Part shown: in pieces, positions 6,760 through 15,736 of the stretch
Layout: every line of letters begins with the position of its first letter
How positions within the stretch are numbered: the stretch's first letter is position 1
Source: Bacteroidales bacterium UBA6346
Lineage (GTDB): Bacteria > Bacteroidota > Bacteroidia > Bacteroidales > UBA932
NCBI GenBank assembly: GCA_002438905.1
Contig: DJSA01000142.1
Coordinates: 1-29,311, forward strand
DNA: 29,311 nucleotides
Direction: 5' to 3'
Program-made: the position numbers and the translations under genes
The notes under the pieces: generated by a model
The model's input: only the letters and a program-made list of their open reading frames with translations
What the model was told of the DNA's origin: nothing
The model's database searches: none

Positions 6760-9693
6760 ATGTCAGAAGAGGGAAGCATAATCATACGAGGAGCAAAAGT
6801 CAATAATCTCAAGAACCTAACGGTTGAGATTCCACGTGGCAAGTTTGTCGTGGTCACCGGCATATCCGGTTCAGGCAAATCATCGCTTGCCTTCGACACG
6901 CTATTTGCCGAAGGTCAGAGACGGTTTGCGGAGAGCCTCTCGTCATACGCCAGACAATTTCTCGGAAGGATGTCAAAGCCTGATGTGGAGTCCATCGAGG
7001 GCATTCCCCCGGCCATAGCGATAGAGCAGAAAGTCAATATACGCAACCCGCGGTCAACAGTTGCAACGACAACGGAAATATATGACTATCTGAGGCTTAT
7101 ATTCGCAAAAATAGGTAAAACATATTCACCAATTTCCGGACGTCTTGTGACCGCAAGCACCGTAAGCGATGTTCTCGGGTTCCTCGGCACGCTGAAACCT
7201 GACGGAGAAATGACGATTCCGGCATATATACTTTCCGACATCAATTGGTCTGGACGTGATGACAAGGTTGAACTGATGCTTGCGCTCAAAGAAGAGGGAT
7301 TCTCGAGATTCTTCACAGATAAACAGATAAGCATCGAGGACGTGATGCGACTTTCTGAGAGCGGAGATTTTCCGGAAAGACTATCACTGCTTGTCGACAG
7401 GCTGAGGATTGGCAAGGACGGGATTTCAGAAGAACTGACTACACGGCTGCATTCGTCCATACAGACGGCTTTCGACAAGGGCGAAGGACAGATGTCCGTT
7501 TGCTGGCAGGATTCGACTGGGCTTCATCGCGAAGATTTCTCAAACAGATTCGAGATGGACGGTATAAAGTTCAGGCAGCCTGACGAGTACCTTTTCAGTT
7601 TCAACAGTCCGTTGGGGGCGTGCCCGGTGTGTGGAGGGCTCGGAGAAATCATAGGAATCAGTGAGGATCTGGTTGTGCCCGACAAGAGCAGGACGCTTTA
7701 TGACGATGCCATAGCATGTTGGAGGGGCGAAAAAATGGGCTGGTTCAAGGACCTGCTTGTGAAGAACGCCGCGAAATATGGAATCCCTGTTTTTGAACCA
7801 TACTGCAACCTCACCGATGAACAGCGCGAAAAGATATGGAACGGATGCCCGGCGGCCAACGAGGAGGACTCTATTATAGGAATCAATGAGTTCTTCAAAT
7901 GGGTCGACCAGAACAAGTACAAGATTCAGTACAAATATATGCTTAGCCGCTATAGCGGAAAGACCGTATGCCATGAATGCGGAGGAAGCCGCCTGAGGAA
8001 AGAAGCGCTGTATGTAAGGGTCGGAGGAAAGAATATCCACGAGTTGCTGAAAATGGATGTCGGGCAGCTGACGGAATTTTTCAGAGACATCGAGCTCAGC
8101 GAATATGATCGCAGTGTTGCAGGAAAGGCAATCGAAGAAATCATGGACAGGCTCAACTACATCAATGATGTCGGTTTGGGATACCTTACGCTTGATAGGC
8201 GCTCAAATTCCCTCTCCGGCGGCGAAAGCCAGAGAATCAATTTGGTGGCAGCGCTCGGGAATTCTTTGGTGGGATCGCTCTACATACTTGATGAGCCCAG
8301 CATCGGTCTGCACCCTCGCGACACGGATAGGCTAATTTCCGTGCTGAAGAGACTTCGAGACATCGGGAACACGGTTGTCGTTGTGGAACATGACGAGAAC
8401 ATAATGAAGGCAGCGGATCTGTTGATTGACATCGGTCCCAGAGCTGGGGTGAACGGTGGCGAGATTGTGTTCGAGGGACGTCTCGAGGATGCACTGAAGG
8501 ATATTGAGGGCAATTCAGACATTGACACATGCAACGGGAATACCACAGATAAAGGAAAGAACGGCGCAGTAATTACCGCCGACTATGCCCTTAAGTCTCT
8601 TGGACGCTCGCTAACGCTCCAATACCTTACAGGAAGACGCCCCCGCATCACTCGTCAAAAGCGGACTTGGAACTATGCCATCACGATAGAGGGGGCTATG
8701 GAGCATAACCTCAAAGACATAAATGCCACGTTCCCGCTAGGCATCCTCACTGTCGTAACAGGAGTCAGCGGCTCGGGCAAATCTTCGCTTGTCCGTGACA
8801 TTCTATATCCGGCGGTCTACCGAGAAATCAACCATGCAGGGCCGGTTCCGGGAACTTTCCGTGGACTCACCGGCAACATCGACCGGATAACCCAAGTCGA
8901 ATACGTAGATCAGAATCCCATAGGTAGAAGTTCCAGAAGCAACGCTGTGACATATCTGAAGATATATGACGACATTCGAAAACTCCTCTCAGACCAGCAA
9001 TATGCGAAAATAAACGGTTACACTCCATCTTTCTTTTCCTTCAATCAAGACGGAGGGCGATGCCCAGAGTGCCAGGGCGACGGTTTTGTGAAAATCAGCA
9101 TGCAGTTCATGGCTGACGTGACCATGGTATGCGAAGCCTGCGGTGGGAAAAGGTTCAAGCCGGAAATCCTTGAAGTCCGTTACGAGGGAAAGAACATTGA
9201 TGACATCCTGAACATGAGCGTTGATGAGGCAATAGCATTCTTCGGCGCCCAGTCCGACCCGACAGCCCAGAGAATTTCAAAAAGGCTTCAGGTGCTCGTG
9301 GACGTGGGCCTAGGCTACATAACTCTTGGTCAGAGCAGCAGCACATTGTCCGGTGGCGAAAGCCAAAGGATCAAACTCGCCTATTTTATGCTAATGAACG
9401 CAGAGCAGCAGACAGGCAAGTCCAAGGAGCAGAAGATAATGTTCATCTTCGATGAGCCAACCACCGGTCTTCATTTCTATGACGTCGAGAAACTTCTGAA
9501 GTCCTTCGATGCCCTGCTCGCAAAGGGCCATTCAATTGTAGTTGTAGAACATAATGCCGATGTCATACGAGCTGCGGACTGGGTCATAGATCTGGGGCCT
9601 GAAGCCGGAGATGGAGGAGGACGCGTGGTCTTCGCTGGAACTCCTGAAGACTTGCGGGACTGCTCGGAATCCTATACGGCAAAGTACATCTGA
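6760..9693 (+). CDS. uvrA: Excinuclease ABC subunit A
   Basis: UvrA is the ATP-dependent damage sensor of nucleotide excision repair; it loads UvrB on lesions. The 977-aa product has two ABC ATPase halves. Walker A motifs GISGSGKSS (about residue 35) and GVSGSGKSS (about residue 668), two LSGGESQRI signatures, and Walker B segments with DEPSIGLH and DEPTTGLH are all present. Zinc-binding CxxC pairs occur in both halves (CPVC/CHEC and CPEC/CEAC). The protein is about 35 residues longer than the E. coli enzyme; the extra length is partly a hydrophilic insert at about residues 588-615 between the halves. It is a single-gene unit with its own promoter, and uvrB lies 14 kb away. Confidence 0.98.
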   Translation: MSEEGSIIIRGAKVNNLKNLTVEIPRGKFVVVTGISGSGKSSLAFDTLFAEGQRRFAESLSSYARQFLGRMSKPDVESIEGIPPAIAIEQKVNIRNPRSTVATTTEIYDYLRLIFAKIGKTYSPISGRLVTASTVSDVLGFLGTLKPDGEMTIPAYILSDINWSGRDDKVELMLALKEEGFSRFFTDKQISIEDVMRLSESGDFPERLSLLVDRLRIGKDGISEELTTRLHSSIQTAFDKGEGQMSVCWQDSTGLHREDFSNRFEMDGIKFRQPDEYLFSFNSPLGACPVCGGLGEIIGISEDLVVPDKSRTLYDDAIACWRGEKMGWFKDLLVKNAAKYGIPVFEPYCNLTDEQREKIWNGCPAANEEDSIIGINEFFKWVDQNKYKIQYKYMLSRYSGKTVCHECGGSRLRKEALYVRVGGKNIHELLKMDVGQLTEFFRDIELSEYDRSVAGKAIEEIMDRLNYINDVGLGYLTLDRRSNSLSGGESQRINLVAALGNSLVGSLYILDEPSIGLHPRDTDRLISVLKRLRDIGNTVVVVEHDENIMKAADLLIDIGPRAGVNGGEIVFEGRLEDALKDIEGNSDIDTCNGNTTDKGKNGAVITADYALKSLGRSLTLQYLTGRRPRITRQKRTWNYAITIEGAMEHNLKDINATFPLGILTVVTGVSGSGKSSLVRDILYPAVYREINHAGPVPGTFRGLTGNIDRITQVEYVDQNPIGRSSRSNAVTYLKIYDDIRKLLSDQQYAKINGYTPSFFSFNQDGGRCPECQGDGFVKISMQFMADVTMVCEACGGKRFKPEILEVRYEGKNIDDILNMSVDEAIAFFGAQSDPTAQRISKRLQVLVDVGLGYITLGQSSSTLSGGESQRIKLAYFMLMNAEQQTGKSKEQKIMFIFDEPTTGLHFYDVEKLLKSFDALLAKGHSIVVVEHNADVIRAADWVIDLGPEAGDGGGRVVFAGTPEDLRDCSESYTAKYI

Positions 9694-9772
9694 CACGTCC
9701 CCCGAGGCAATTATCCTAACCAGAAAGTACAGGCAGGAAGTTCAAGAGACTTCCCTCCTCACTACAAGACGC

Positions 9773-9808
9773 AAAGAGGCAGGCCTCAACAATGAGACCT
9801 GCCTCTTT
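9773..9808. terminator. Bidirectional terminator between uvrA and htpG
   Basis: AAAGAGGCAGG and CCTGCCTCTTT pair over 11 bp, with one C-A mismatch and a further CTCA/TGAG pairing around an ACAA loop. The stem ends provide short U tracts on both strands, fitting the convergent genes on either side. A smaller GGAAGT/ACTTCC hairpin sits at 9736-9754. Confidence 0.85.
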
Positions 9809-9831
9809 GAAATCAGGAAAACCCGACTGAA

Positions 9832-11700
9832 CTACAGCAACTTATAACTGCGTGAAATAAAGTCTGCCAATTCCTTGCCCCTCAGCAGCCCGTTGGAAAG
9901 CAGCGCGAGATCCGTAACCTGACGTGCTTTGGCATCGCGGGCAGCCTTGGCCTCGTCAGTTGAAGTGTCAGCGCCACGAAGCCCCCCAATTACAGGATTC
10001 TCAAGGTTGACTGTCAGGGTATAAGATTCAGGCATCGAGCCATAAAAGTTCAAGCCGCCGCCGAGCTTTGACATCTCACGATAACGCCTCATGAACTCCG
10101 ACTGAGTGATGAGCACTGGAGCCGCATCTTTTCCGAGGTTGTCAGCCTCTATGTGCCAATCTATCTCCGCAGGAAGACCAGCCTTGAAAATTCCCTCCAA
10201 TGCCTTCTTTTCATCATCGGAAAGTTCCGGCTTCTTCACCTCTTCCTTGACAATTAGCCTATCAACGCTGTCAGAATCCACACGTGCGAACTTAACGTTC
10301 TCAAGCTTGGTCTCCAGCATATTCACGAAGTAAGAATCAAGGTGGCAGTCAAGCAGCAACACATCGTAACCTTTATTTTTCGCGGCCTCTATGTAGGAAT
10401 ACTGTGCCTGCGCATCCGTAGCGTACAGGATCACAAGTTTTTTGTCCTTGTCCGTCTGCTCCGCCTTGATAGCCTCACGATAGTCCTCGATGCTGAAATA
10501 TTTACCATCAGTATTCTTGAGCAGGCAGAACTTGAGCGCCCGTTCGCAGAATTTCTCATCGGAAATCATTCCATACTCGATGAAAATCTTCACATTATCC
10601 CACTTCTCCTCAAAAGACTGTCTCTCTTTCTTGAAAATCTCCTCAAGCCGGTCCGCAACCTTTTTGGTAATGTAGCCGGAAATCTTCTTCACATTTGCGT
10701 CTGACTGAAGGTAACTTCTCGAAACGTTCAGCGGAATGTCCGGAGAGTCAATGACTCCATGCAGAAGGGTGAGGTAATCAGGAACGATAGCCTCGACTGA
10801 ATCCGTCACGAACATCTGGTTGCAGTAGAGCTGGATCTTGTTGCGGGAAATATCCATCTGATCCTTAATCTTCGGGAAGTAGAGTATACCCGTAAGATTG
10901 AACGGAAAATCAACGTTCAGATGAATGTGGAACAGAGGATCATCGGCCATCGGGTAAAGGGCGTGGTAGAACTTATTGTAGTCCTCATCTGTCAACTCCG
11001 AAGGCTTGCGAGTCCATATCGGCTCCACCGTATTGATGACATTGTCCTCATCTGTCTCAACATACTTCCCATCTTTCCACTCTTCCTTCTTGCCAAACAC
11101 AACAGGAACCGGCATGAATTTGCAATATTTCTCAAGCAGCGACCGGATTCTCGCCTTGGTTGCGAATTCCGCTTCATCCTTTGATATGTAGAGGGTTATA
11201 ACCGTACCTCTTTCTGTCTTGTCACAATCCCCCATCGTATACTCAGGAGAACCATCACAGACCCACCTCACAGCCTTCGCACCTTCTTTCCAACTGAGAG
11301 TTTCGATCCTAACCTTATCCGCGACCATGAAAGCCGAATAGAAGCCAAGTCCGAAATGCCCTATAATGCTGCCAATCTGATCCTTATACTTCTCCAAGAA
11401 CTCACCCGCAGACGAGAATGCAATCTGGTTGATGTATTTGTCAACCTCCCCCTCGGTCATGCCTATACCATTATCGATGATTTTCAGAGCCTTCTCATTC
11501 TCATCAAGTTCAATACGCACTTTCAGATCGCCAAGTTCCCCCTTATACTCACCAGAAGCGGCAAGAGCCTTCAACTTCTGTGTCGCATCGACCGCATTCG
11601 CAACAAGTTCCCGAAGGAATATCTCGTGGTCAGAGTAGAGAAATTTCTTTATCACCGGGAATATGTTCTCGGTAGTAACACCTATTTTTCCATTTGCCAT
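9832..11700 (-). CDS. htpG: Molecular chaperone HtpG (bacterial Hsp90)
   Basis: HtpG is the cytosolic Hsp90 chaperone, an ATP-driven dimer that remodels client proteins. The 622-aa product starts MANGKIGVTTENIFP and shows the GHKL ATP-binding elements in order: FLRELVANAVDA (about residues 29-40), DNGIGM (about 77) and GHFGLGFYSAF (about 116). The middle and C-terminal dimerisation domains follow. Length matches E. coli HtpG, while many Bacteroidetes versions are nearer 680 aa. It is convergent with uvrA and followed by the shared terminator. Upstream lies a GACA/TGTC dyad motif (11788-11814) that may control it under stress; no clear TAnnTTTG element was found there. Confidence 0.97.
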   Translation of the reverse strand: MANGKIGVTTENIFPVIKKFLYSDHEIFLRELVANAVDATQKLKALAASGEYKGELGDLKVRIELDENEKALKIIDNGIGMTEGEVDKYINQIAFSSAGEFLEKYKDQIGSIIGHFGLGFYSAFMVADKVRIETLSWKEGAKAVRWVCDGSPEYTMGDCDKTERGTVITLYISKDEAEFATKARIRSLLEKYCKFMPVPVVFGKKEEWKDGKYVETDEDNVINTVEPIWTRKPSELTDEDYNKFYHALYPMADDPLFHIHLNVDFPFNLTGILYFPKIKDQMDISRNKIQLYCNQMFVTDSVEAIVPDYLTLLHGVIDSPDIPLNVSRSYLQSDANVKKISGYITKKVADRLEEIFKKERQSFEEKWDNVKIFIEYGMISDEKFCERALKFCLLKNTDGKYFSIEDYREAIKAEQTDKDKKLVILYATDAQAQYSYIEAAKNKGYDVLLLDCHLDSYFVNMLETKLENVKFARVDSDSVDRLIVKEEVKKPELSDDEKKALEGIFKAGLPAEIDWHIEADNLGKDAAPVLITQSEFMRRYREMSKLGGGLNFYGSMPESYTLTVNLENPVIGGLRGADTSTDEAKAARDAKARQVTDLALLSNGLLRGKELADFISRSYKLL

Positions 11701-11787
11701 AATCTTTTGATTTTAATTATTCAACAATCAGAATCTTTAAATTCCACGGCAGGAACATTCAAACCGAATACCAACGAAAAGAAGACC

Positions 11788-11814
11788 GACATTTTGTCAG
11801 TCTCCTGTCAGACA
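11788..11814 (-). promoter_or_regulatory. Dyad cluster upstream of htpG (possible stress operator)
   Basis: Two short palindromes, GACATTTTGTC (11788-11798) and TGTCAGACA (11806-11814), lie 88-114 bp upstream of the htpG start. Together they place four alternating GACA/TGTC half-sites in 27 bp. Position suggests regulation of htpG; this is inference. Confidence 0.35.
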
Positions 11815-11821
11815 CAAGGAA

Positions 11822-11837
11822 AAATCGGGCCCGATTT
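11822..11837. repeat. Perfect 16-bp palindrome, possible weak terminator
   Basis: AAATCGGGCCCGATTT is a perfect palindrome. Read on the minus strand it could form a 6-bp stem with a GGCC loop followed by U residues, downstream of the acyl-CoA ligase gene. The stem is short, so terminator function is uncertain. Confidence 0.35.
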
Positions 11838-11860
11838 CACAACCAAACCCGAGTTTCTAA

Positions 11861-11906
11861 AAAAATAAGCGTTGTATGTATATAAAAATAAGCGTTATAT
11901 GCAAAT
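11861..11906. repeat. Two tandem 23-bp repeats
   Basis: The unit beginning AAAAATAAGCGTT occurs at 11861-11883 and 11884-11906, with 20 of 23 positions identical. It lies directly after the ligase stop codon, in the gap of about 220 bp between the ligase and htpG. Confidence 0.7.
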
Positions 11907-11919
11907 GGATGCAGAACGA

Positions 11920-13578
11920 TTACCTATAAAGGAATCTCTTGATGCTCATTTTAGGCGTTTTCTCAAACGGGACATCAACTACCTCAACTTTCGAGATCTG
12001 GCTATATGACGGAAGTGACTTGTTGAGGAGGACCTGCATATCGTGCATTTTCTCGGAGATTGCTTCCCCGTCAAGCCCGTCAGCTTCAATCTGCTTCTGA
12101 TCGAGATAAACAAGCGCAACGAGCTTTGACGCACGGTCAACAACCACAGACTCAACCACATAAGGCTGGTTATTCACGACAGCCTCGATCTCCTCTGGGT
12201 AGATATTCTGCCCGTTTGATGAAAGGATCATATTCTTGCTGCGTCCGCGAATAAATATGTTGCCGTCAGCGTCAATCACACCGAGGTCACCGGTGTTGAG
12301 CCACCCGTCTTCCGTAAATGCGGCCTTCGTGGCGTCCTCGTTCTTGTAGTATCCGCTCATTATGCTCGTCCCGCGCGCCTGAATCTGTCCGACGACATGC
12401 TGCGGGTCTTCGGAATCTATGCGGACTTCAGCCCTATCAACTGCCTTTCCGCACGAGCGGAGCGCGAACTTCTTCCAGTCCTCGTAGGCAAGAAGAGGCG
12501 CGGCCTCAGTCATTCCATAGCCGATTGTGAACGGAAGGCCGATCTTGCGGAACCATTGCTCGACTTCCGGATTGAGTGCAGCACCGCCCATAACGAACAT
12601 CTGCACCTTGCCGCCGAAAGCATCGAGAAGTTTCTCACGAATCTTCTTATAAATGAGATTATTGAGTCCTGGAACCTTGAGCGCGAACTTCACGACCGGC
12701 TTGCTGACGACAGGAAGAACCGCAGACTTGAAAATCTTCTCCATAACGAGCGGAACCGTGATGACAAGATAAGGATGCACCTCCTTCATCGCCCCAAGCA
12801 GCAAAGCCGGAGTCGGAGTCTTTCCGAGATAGTAGATGGTAGACCCACCGCAGAGGGGATAAAGGAGCTCAAACATCATCCCATACATGTGTGCCATAGG
12901 TAGCATGGAAACGATCTTGTCTCCCGGGTGCGAAGGAATATGCTCCTGACCGAACTCAACATTTGCGCTGAGGCATTCATAGCGTAGCATCACGCCCTTA
13001 GGCGCACTTGTCGTTCCGGAAGTATAGTTTATGATTGCAAGATCCTTTTCGTTGTCCGTAGGGTAATTTACATTCTCACGGGTAAATCCTAGAGGATATT
13101 TCTTGTCAAATTCTGCCTGAAGATTCTCCATTGTAGATCTGACCTCGTCTTTGGCTGTGTACAGCAGCGAGAAATCATCTACGGAAATGACTGTGTGAAC
13201 TCTCGGCATAGCCTTGATATTCAATTTTTTCCACATGTCGGCATTCGTGAAGAGAACCACGCTTTCCGAATGGTCCACGAGAGAATTTATACTATCTGGG
13301 GTGAAGTCCGCAAGGATAGGCACAACCACAGCCTCATATGTGTTGGCGGAAAGAAAAGCTATCCCCCATTTCGCTGAATTTTTTGCGCAGAGAGCGATCT
13401 TTTCCCCTTTTTTTACGCCACCTTCATCAAAGCATATGTGGAACTTAGCAATGAGGGTTGCAACCTGCTGGAACGTGAACTCGTCCCCTTTGTAATTGCA
13501 CAAGGCTGGAGATTCCCAATTTTCACGGATTGCCTCTGTCAATCTCGTGAAATAATGTTTCATCGGTTTATTTGTCAT
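11920..13578 (-). CDS. AMP-forming long-chain acyl-CoA ligase (ANL superfamily)
   Basis: The 552-aa product belongs to the acyl-adenylate-forming family, which activates a carboxylic acid with ATP and transfers it to CoA. Key motifs are in order: the phosphate-binding YTSGTTSAPKG (about residues 188-198), GYGMTEAAP (about 350-358), the adenylate-binding NTGDLGVID (about 426) and a C-terminal GRSKNMI followed by YPEEIE. Length and motif wording resemble FadD-like long-chain fatty acid ligases, but the chain length it uses cannot be read from sequence. The start fits a promoter-like TAAATTTG at 13650-13643. It is divergent from a HAD phosphatase and has no beta-oxidation genes nearby, so a role in recycling fatty acids for lipid synthesis is as likely as catabolism. 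Confidence 0.88.
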   Translation of the reverse strand: MTNKPMKHYFTRLTEAIRENWESPALCNYKGDEFTFQQVATLIAKFHICFDEGGVKKGEKIALCAKNSAKWGIAFLSANTYEAVVVPILADFTPDSINSLVDHSESVVLFTNADMWKKLNIKAMPRVHTVISVDDFSLLYTAKDEVRSTMENLQAEFDKKYPLGFTRENVNYPTDNEKDLAIINYTSGTTSAPKGVMLRYECLSANVEFGQEHIPSHPGDKIVSMLPMAHMYGMMFELLYPLCGGSTIYYLGKTPTPALLLGAMKEVHPYLVITVPLVMEKIFKSAVLPVVSKPVVKFALKVPGLNNLIYKKIREKLLDAFGGKVQMFVMGGAALNPEVEQWFRKIGLPFTIGYGMTEAAPLLAYEDWKKFALRSCGKAVDRAEVRIDSEDPQHVVGQIQARGTSIMSGYYKNEDATKAAFTEDGWLNTGDLGVIDADGNIFIRGRSKNMILSSNGQNIYPEEIEAVVNNQPYVVESVVVDRASKLVALVYLDQKQIEADGLDGEAISEKMHDMQVLLNKSLPSYSQISKVEVVDVPFEKTPKMSIKRFLYR

Positions 13579-13642
13579 AATATATCCAATAAGATTTTGC
13601 CAAAGAAAAACATAGTAGCGGCCGTCTGCCCCGTAATGTTTG

Positions 13643-13650
13643 CAAATTTA
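13643..13650 (-). promoter_or_regulatory. Putative -7 element for the acyl-CoA ligase
   Basis: TAAATTTG on the minus strand (13650-13643) matches TAnnTTTG and lies about 65 bp before the ligase ATG. No convincing TTTG is seen at the -33 spacing; only TTTC occurs near it. Confidence 0.45.
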
Positions 13651-13681
13651 AGGAAAAGAGCTTCCTGAAATGGATTTTTTC

Positions 13682-13689
13682 TATATTTG
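13682..13689 (+). promoter_or_regulatory. Putative -7 element for the HAD phosphatase
   Basis: TATATTTG matches TAnnTTTG and lies 42 bp before the ATG at 13732. It overlaps an in-frame TTG at 13687, which argues that the TTG is promoter sequence and not the start codon. The -33 region is poor. Confidence 0.5.
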
Positions 13690-13731
13690 TGGCGAAATCC
13701 ACCATTATATGTGGTAAAATTTTTAAATACG

Positions 13732-14571
13732 ATGAGAAAAAAACCTATCGTGGCACTGGTCTATGACTTCGATGGAACGCTTTCGCCTGGAAATATGCAG
13801 GAATTCGGCTTCATTCAAGCCATAGGAAAGAATCCCAAGGAGTTCTGGACGGAAAGCGATGACATAGCAATCGAACAGGACGCGAGCAATATACTCAGTT
13901 ATATGAAACTGATGTTTGATGAGGCGAAAAGACTCGGAATACGGCTGACAAGGAACGACTTCCGACGTTTCGGAAAAAAGATAGAACTTTTCGATGGCGT
14001 GAGGGAGTGGTTCTCCGCTGTCAACGAATATGGAAAGGCACACGGGGTCATTGTGGAGCATTACATCAACTCCTCAGGGCTCGCCGAGATGATTGAGGGG
14101 ACGCCTATTGCCAAAGAGTTCAAGAGAATTTTCGCGTGTTCATACCTCTACAATAAGGATGGTGTGGCAATCTGGCCCGGCGTCGCCGTCGACTACACTG
14201 CAAAAACCCAGTTCCTATTCAAAATAAACAAGGGTATACTCAGCATTCGAGACAACAAAAAAGTCAACGAGAGCCAGGTTGAAGACAAAAAACGCATACC
14301 ATTCCCGCATATGATCTACTTCGGAGATGGTGATACTGACGTGCCGTGCATGAAGATAGTGAAGATGTTCGGAGGACACTCAATCGGTGTCTACAATCCC
14401 TCTATGCCCCAAAAAGTGAAAACCGCGCGCACACTTCTAAAACAGGGGCGCGTCAATTTCATAACGCCTGCACGATACACGCGTGACAGCCGCACCTTTG
14501 AGTTGGTATGCGCGATAATAGACAAGATAAGAGCAGACTACCACTTACAAGTCTTGGCAAAAAGCGAATAA
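13732..14571 (+). CDS. HAD-superfamily phosphatase
   Basis: A 279-aa haloacid-dehalogenase hydrolase, probably a phosphomonoesterase. Motif I is DFDGT, with nucleophile Asp12 and acid/base Asp14. Motif II is the Ser of NSSG near residue 114, a Lys near residue 156 fits motif III, and motif IV is GDGDTD near residue 200. A large helical cap lies between motifs I and II, and a basic insert follows the motif III Lys. The layout recalls phosphoserine-phosphatase-like enzymes, but the substrate cannot be named. The ATG at 13732 (MRKKPIVAL) was chosen because a longer in-frame reading starts inside the promoter. A strong terminator follows; the gene stands alone. Confidence 0.8.
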   Translation: MRKKPIVALVYDFDGTLSPGNMQEFGFIQAIGKNPKEFWTESDDIAIEQDASNILSYMKLMFDEAKRLGIRLTRNDFRRFGKKIELFDGVREWFSAVNEYGKAHGVIVEHYINSSGLAEMIEGTPIAKEFKRIFACSYLYNKDGVAIWPGVAVDYTAKTQFLFKINKGILSIRDNKKVNESQVEDKKRIPFPHMIYFGDGDTDVPCMKIVKMFGGHSIGVYNPSMPQKVKTARTLLKQGRVNFITPARYTRDSRTFELVCAIIDKIRADYHLQVLAKSE

Positions 14572-14626
14572 AAAGTTGGATTGCACTCCGTTCTTTATCT
14601 TTTTATCTCTCTGATGCTCAATCAAT

Positions 14627-14662
14627 AATCCCGGAATTTGTATCAACACAAATTCCGGGATT
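14627..14662. terminator. Strong bidirectional terminator
   Basis: A perfect 15-bp stem (AATCCCGGAATTTGT with its complement) surrounds a 6-nt loop and is followed by TTTT on the plus strand. It separates the HAD gene from the convergent GGGtGRT gene. Confidence 0.9.
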
Positions 14663-14713
14663 TTCAATGCGTCCAACTCCGCAGGCCGCTTTTAAGGCCC
14701 CAGAGATTGACAA

Positions 14714-15724
14714 CTATTTGCTCAATGCAGTTGCCACATCCACAGCGCAAGCCACCGTGCATCCGACCATCGGGTTGTTGCCGATTCCGAGGAATCCCAT
14801 CATCTCGACGTGTGCCGGAACTGAAGACGAGCCGGCAAACTGAGCGTCGGAGTGCATACGTCCCATCGTGTCGGTCATACCGTATGATGCAGGACCAGCG
14901 GCCATGTTGTCCGGATGAAGGGTACGTCCTGTACCACCGCCGGATGCGACTGAGAAGTACGGCTTGCCGGCAAGGATACGCTCCTTCTTGTAGGTTCCTG
15001 CAACAGGATGCTGGAAACGGGTAGGGTTTGTGGAGTTTCCTGTTATGGAAACGTCAACGCCCTCGTGCCACATGATGGCAACACCCTCGCGTACGTCGTC
15101 AGCGCCGTAGCACCTGACCTTTGCACGCGGGCCATCGCTGTAGGCGATCTCACGAACAATCTCAAGTTTGCCGGTGTAGTAGTCAAACTGAGTCTGCACG
15201 TATGTGAATCCGTTTATGCGTGAGATAATCTGGGCGGCGTCCTTTCCGAGACCATTGAGGATGCAGCGAAGTGGCTCCTTACGAACCTTGTCTGCCTTTG
15301 CCGCGATCTTGATTGCGCCCTCTGCGGCGGCGAAAGACTCGTGACCGGCGAGGAACGCGAAGCATTTTGTCTCCTCACGAAGGAGCATTGCGGCAAGATT
15401 ACCATGACCGAGACCAACCTTGCGGTCGTCAGCGACAGAGCCCGGGATGCAGAATGACTGAAGGCCGATGCCGATTGCCTCGGCAGCCTCGGCGGCATTC
15501 TTGCAGCCCTTCTTGAGAGCTATGGCAGAACCGACAACGTAAGCCCACTTCGCGTTCTCGAAGCAGATTGGCTGTGTGTCTTCGCAGGTCTTATAAGGAT
15601 CAAGGCCATATTTGTCGCAGATTGCATTGGCCTCCTCGATATCCTTGATGCCGTTTTCATTAAGGGCAGCAAGTATCTGTTTGATACGACGATCCTGGCT
15701 TTCGAACTTAACTTCTCTTATCAT
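14714..15724 (-). CDS. GGGtGRT family protein of unknown function
   Basis: The 336-aa product carries the literal motif GGGTGRT at residues 262-268, the signature of the uncharacterised family named after it (Pfam GGGtGRT; recognised from memory). Other striking parts are a Cys-rich first third (Cys36, 47, 54, 74, 92), GLGHGNLAAMLL (residues 104-115) and a C-terminal GCTVAC pair (Cys322, Cys326). No signal peptide or membrane segment is visible, so it should be cytosolic. It is the second gene of an operon, 12 bp after a U-type Fe-S scaffold-like gene. The ten cysteines and this neighbour make a metal- or cluster-dependent enzyme plausible, but no reaction is known to me. Confidence 0.88.
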   Translation of the reverse strand: MIREVKFESQDRRIKQILAALNENGIKDIEEANAICDKYGLDPYKTCEDTQPICFENAKWAYVVGSAIALKKGCKNAAEAAEAIGIGLQSFCIPGSVADDRKVGLGHGNLAAMLLREETKCFAFLAGHESFAAAEGAIKIAAKADKVRKEPLRCILNGLGKDAAQIISRINGFTYVQTQFDYYTGKLEIVREIAYSDGPRAKVRCYGADDVREGVAIMWHEGVDVSITGNSTNPTRFQHPVAGTYKKERILAGKPYFSVASGGGTGRTLHPDNMAAGPASYGMTDTMGRMHSDAQFAGSSSVPAHVEMMGFLGIGNNPMVGCTVACAVDVATALSK

Positions 15725-15736
15725 TGTCTTATCTCC

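Noticed and set aside
7540..8040. A 166-codon minus-strand frame opposite uvrA
   Set aside because: The uvrA motifs span the whole stretch in the plus frame; the antisense product has no signal, domain or start context.
11356..11868. A 170-codon plus-strand frame overlapping the htpG 5' end
   Set aside because: It covers the conserved ATP-binding region of HtpG in antisense and has no recognisable content.
13687..13731. TTG start extending the HAD phosphatase by 15 residues
   Set aside because: The TTG lies within the TATATTTG promoter element, and the family begins close to the DFDGT motif, so the ATG at 13732 is preferred.
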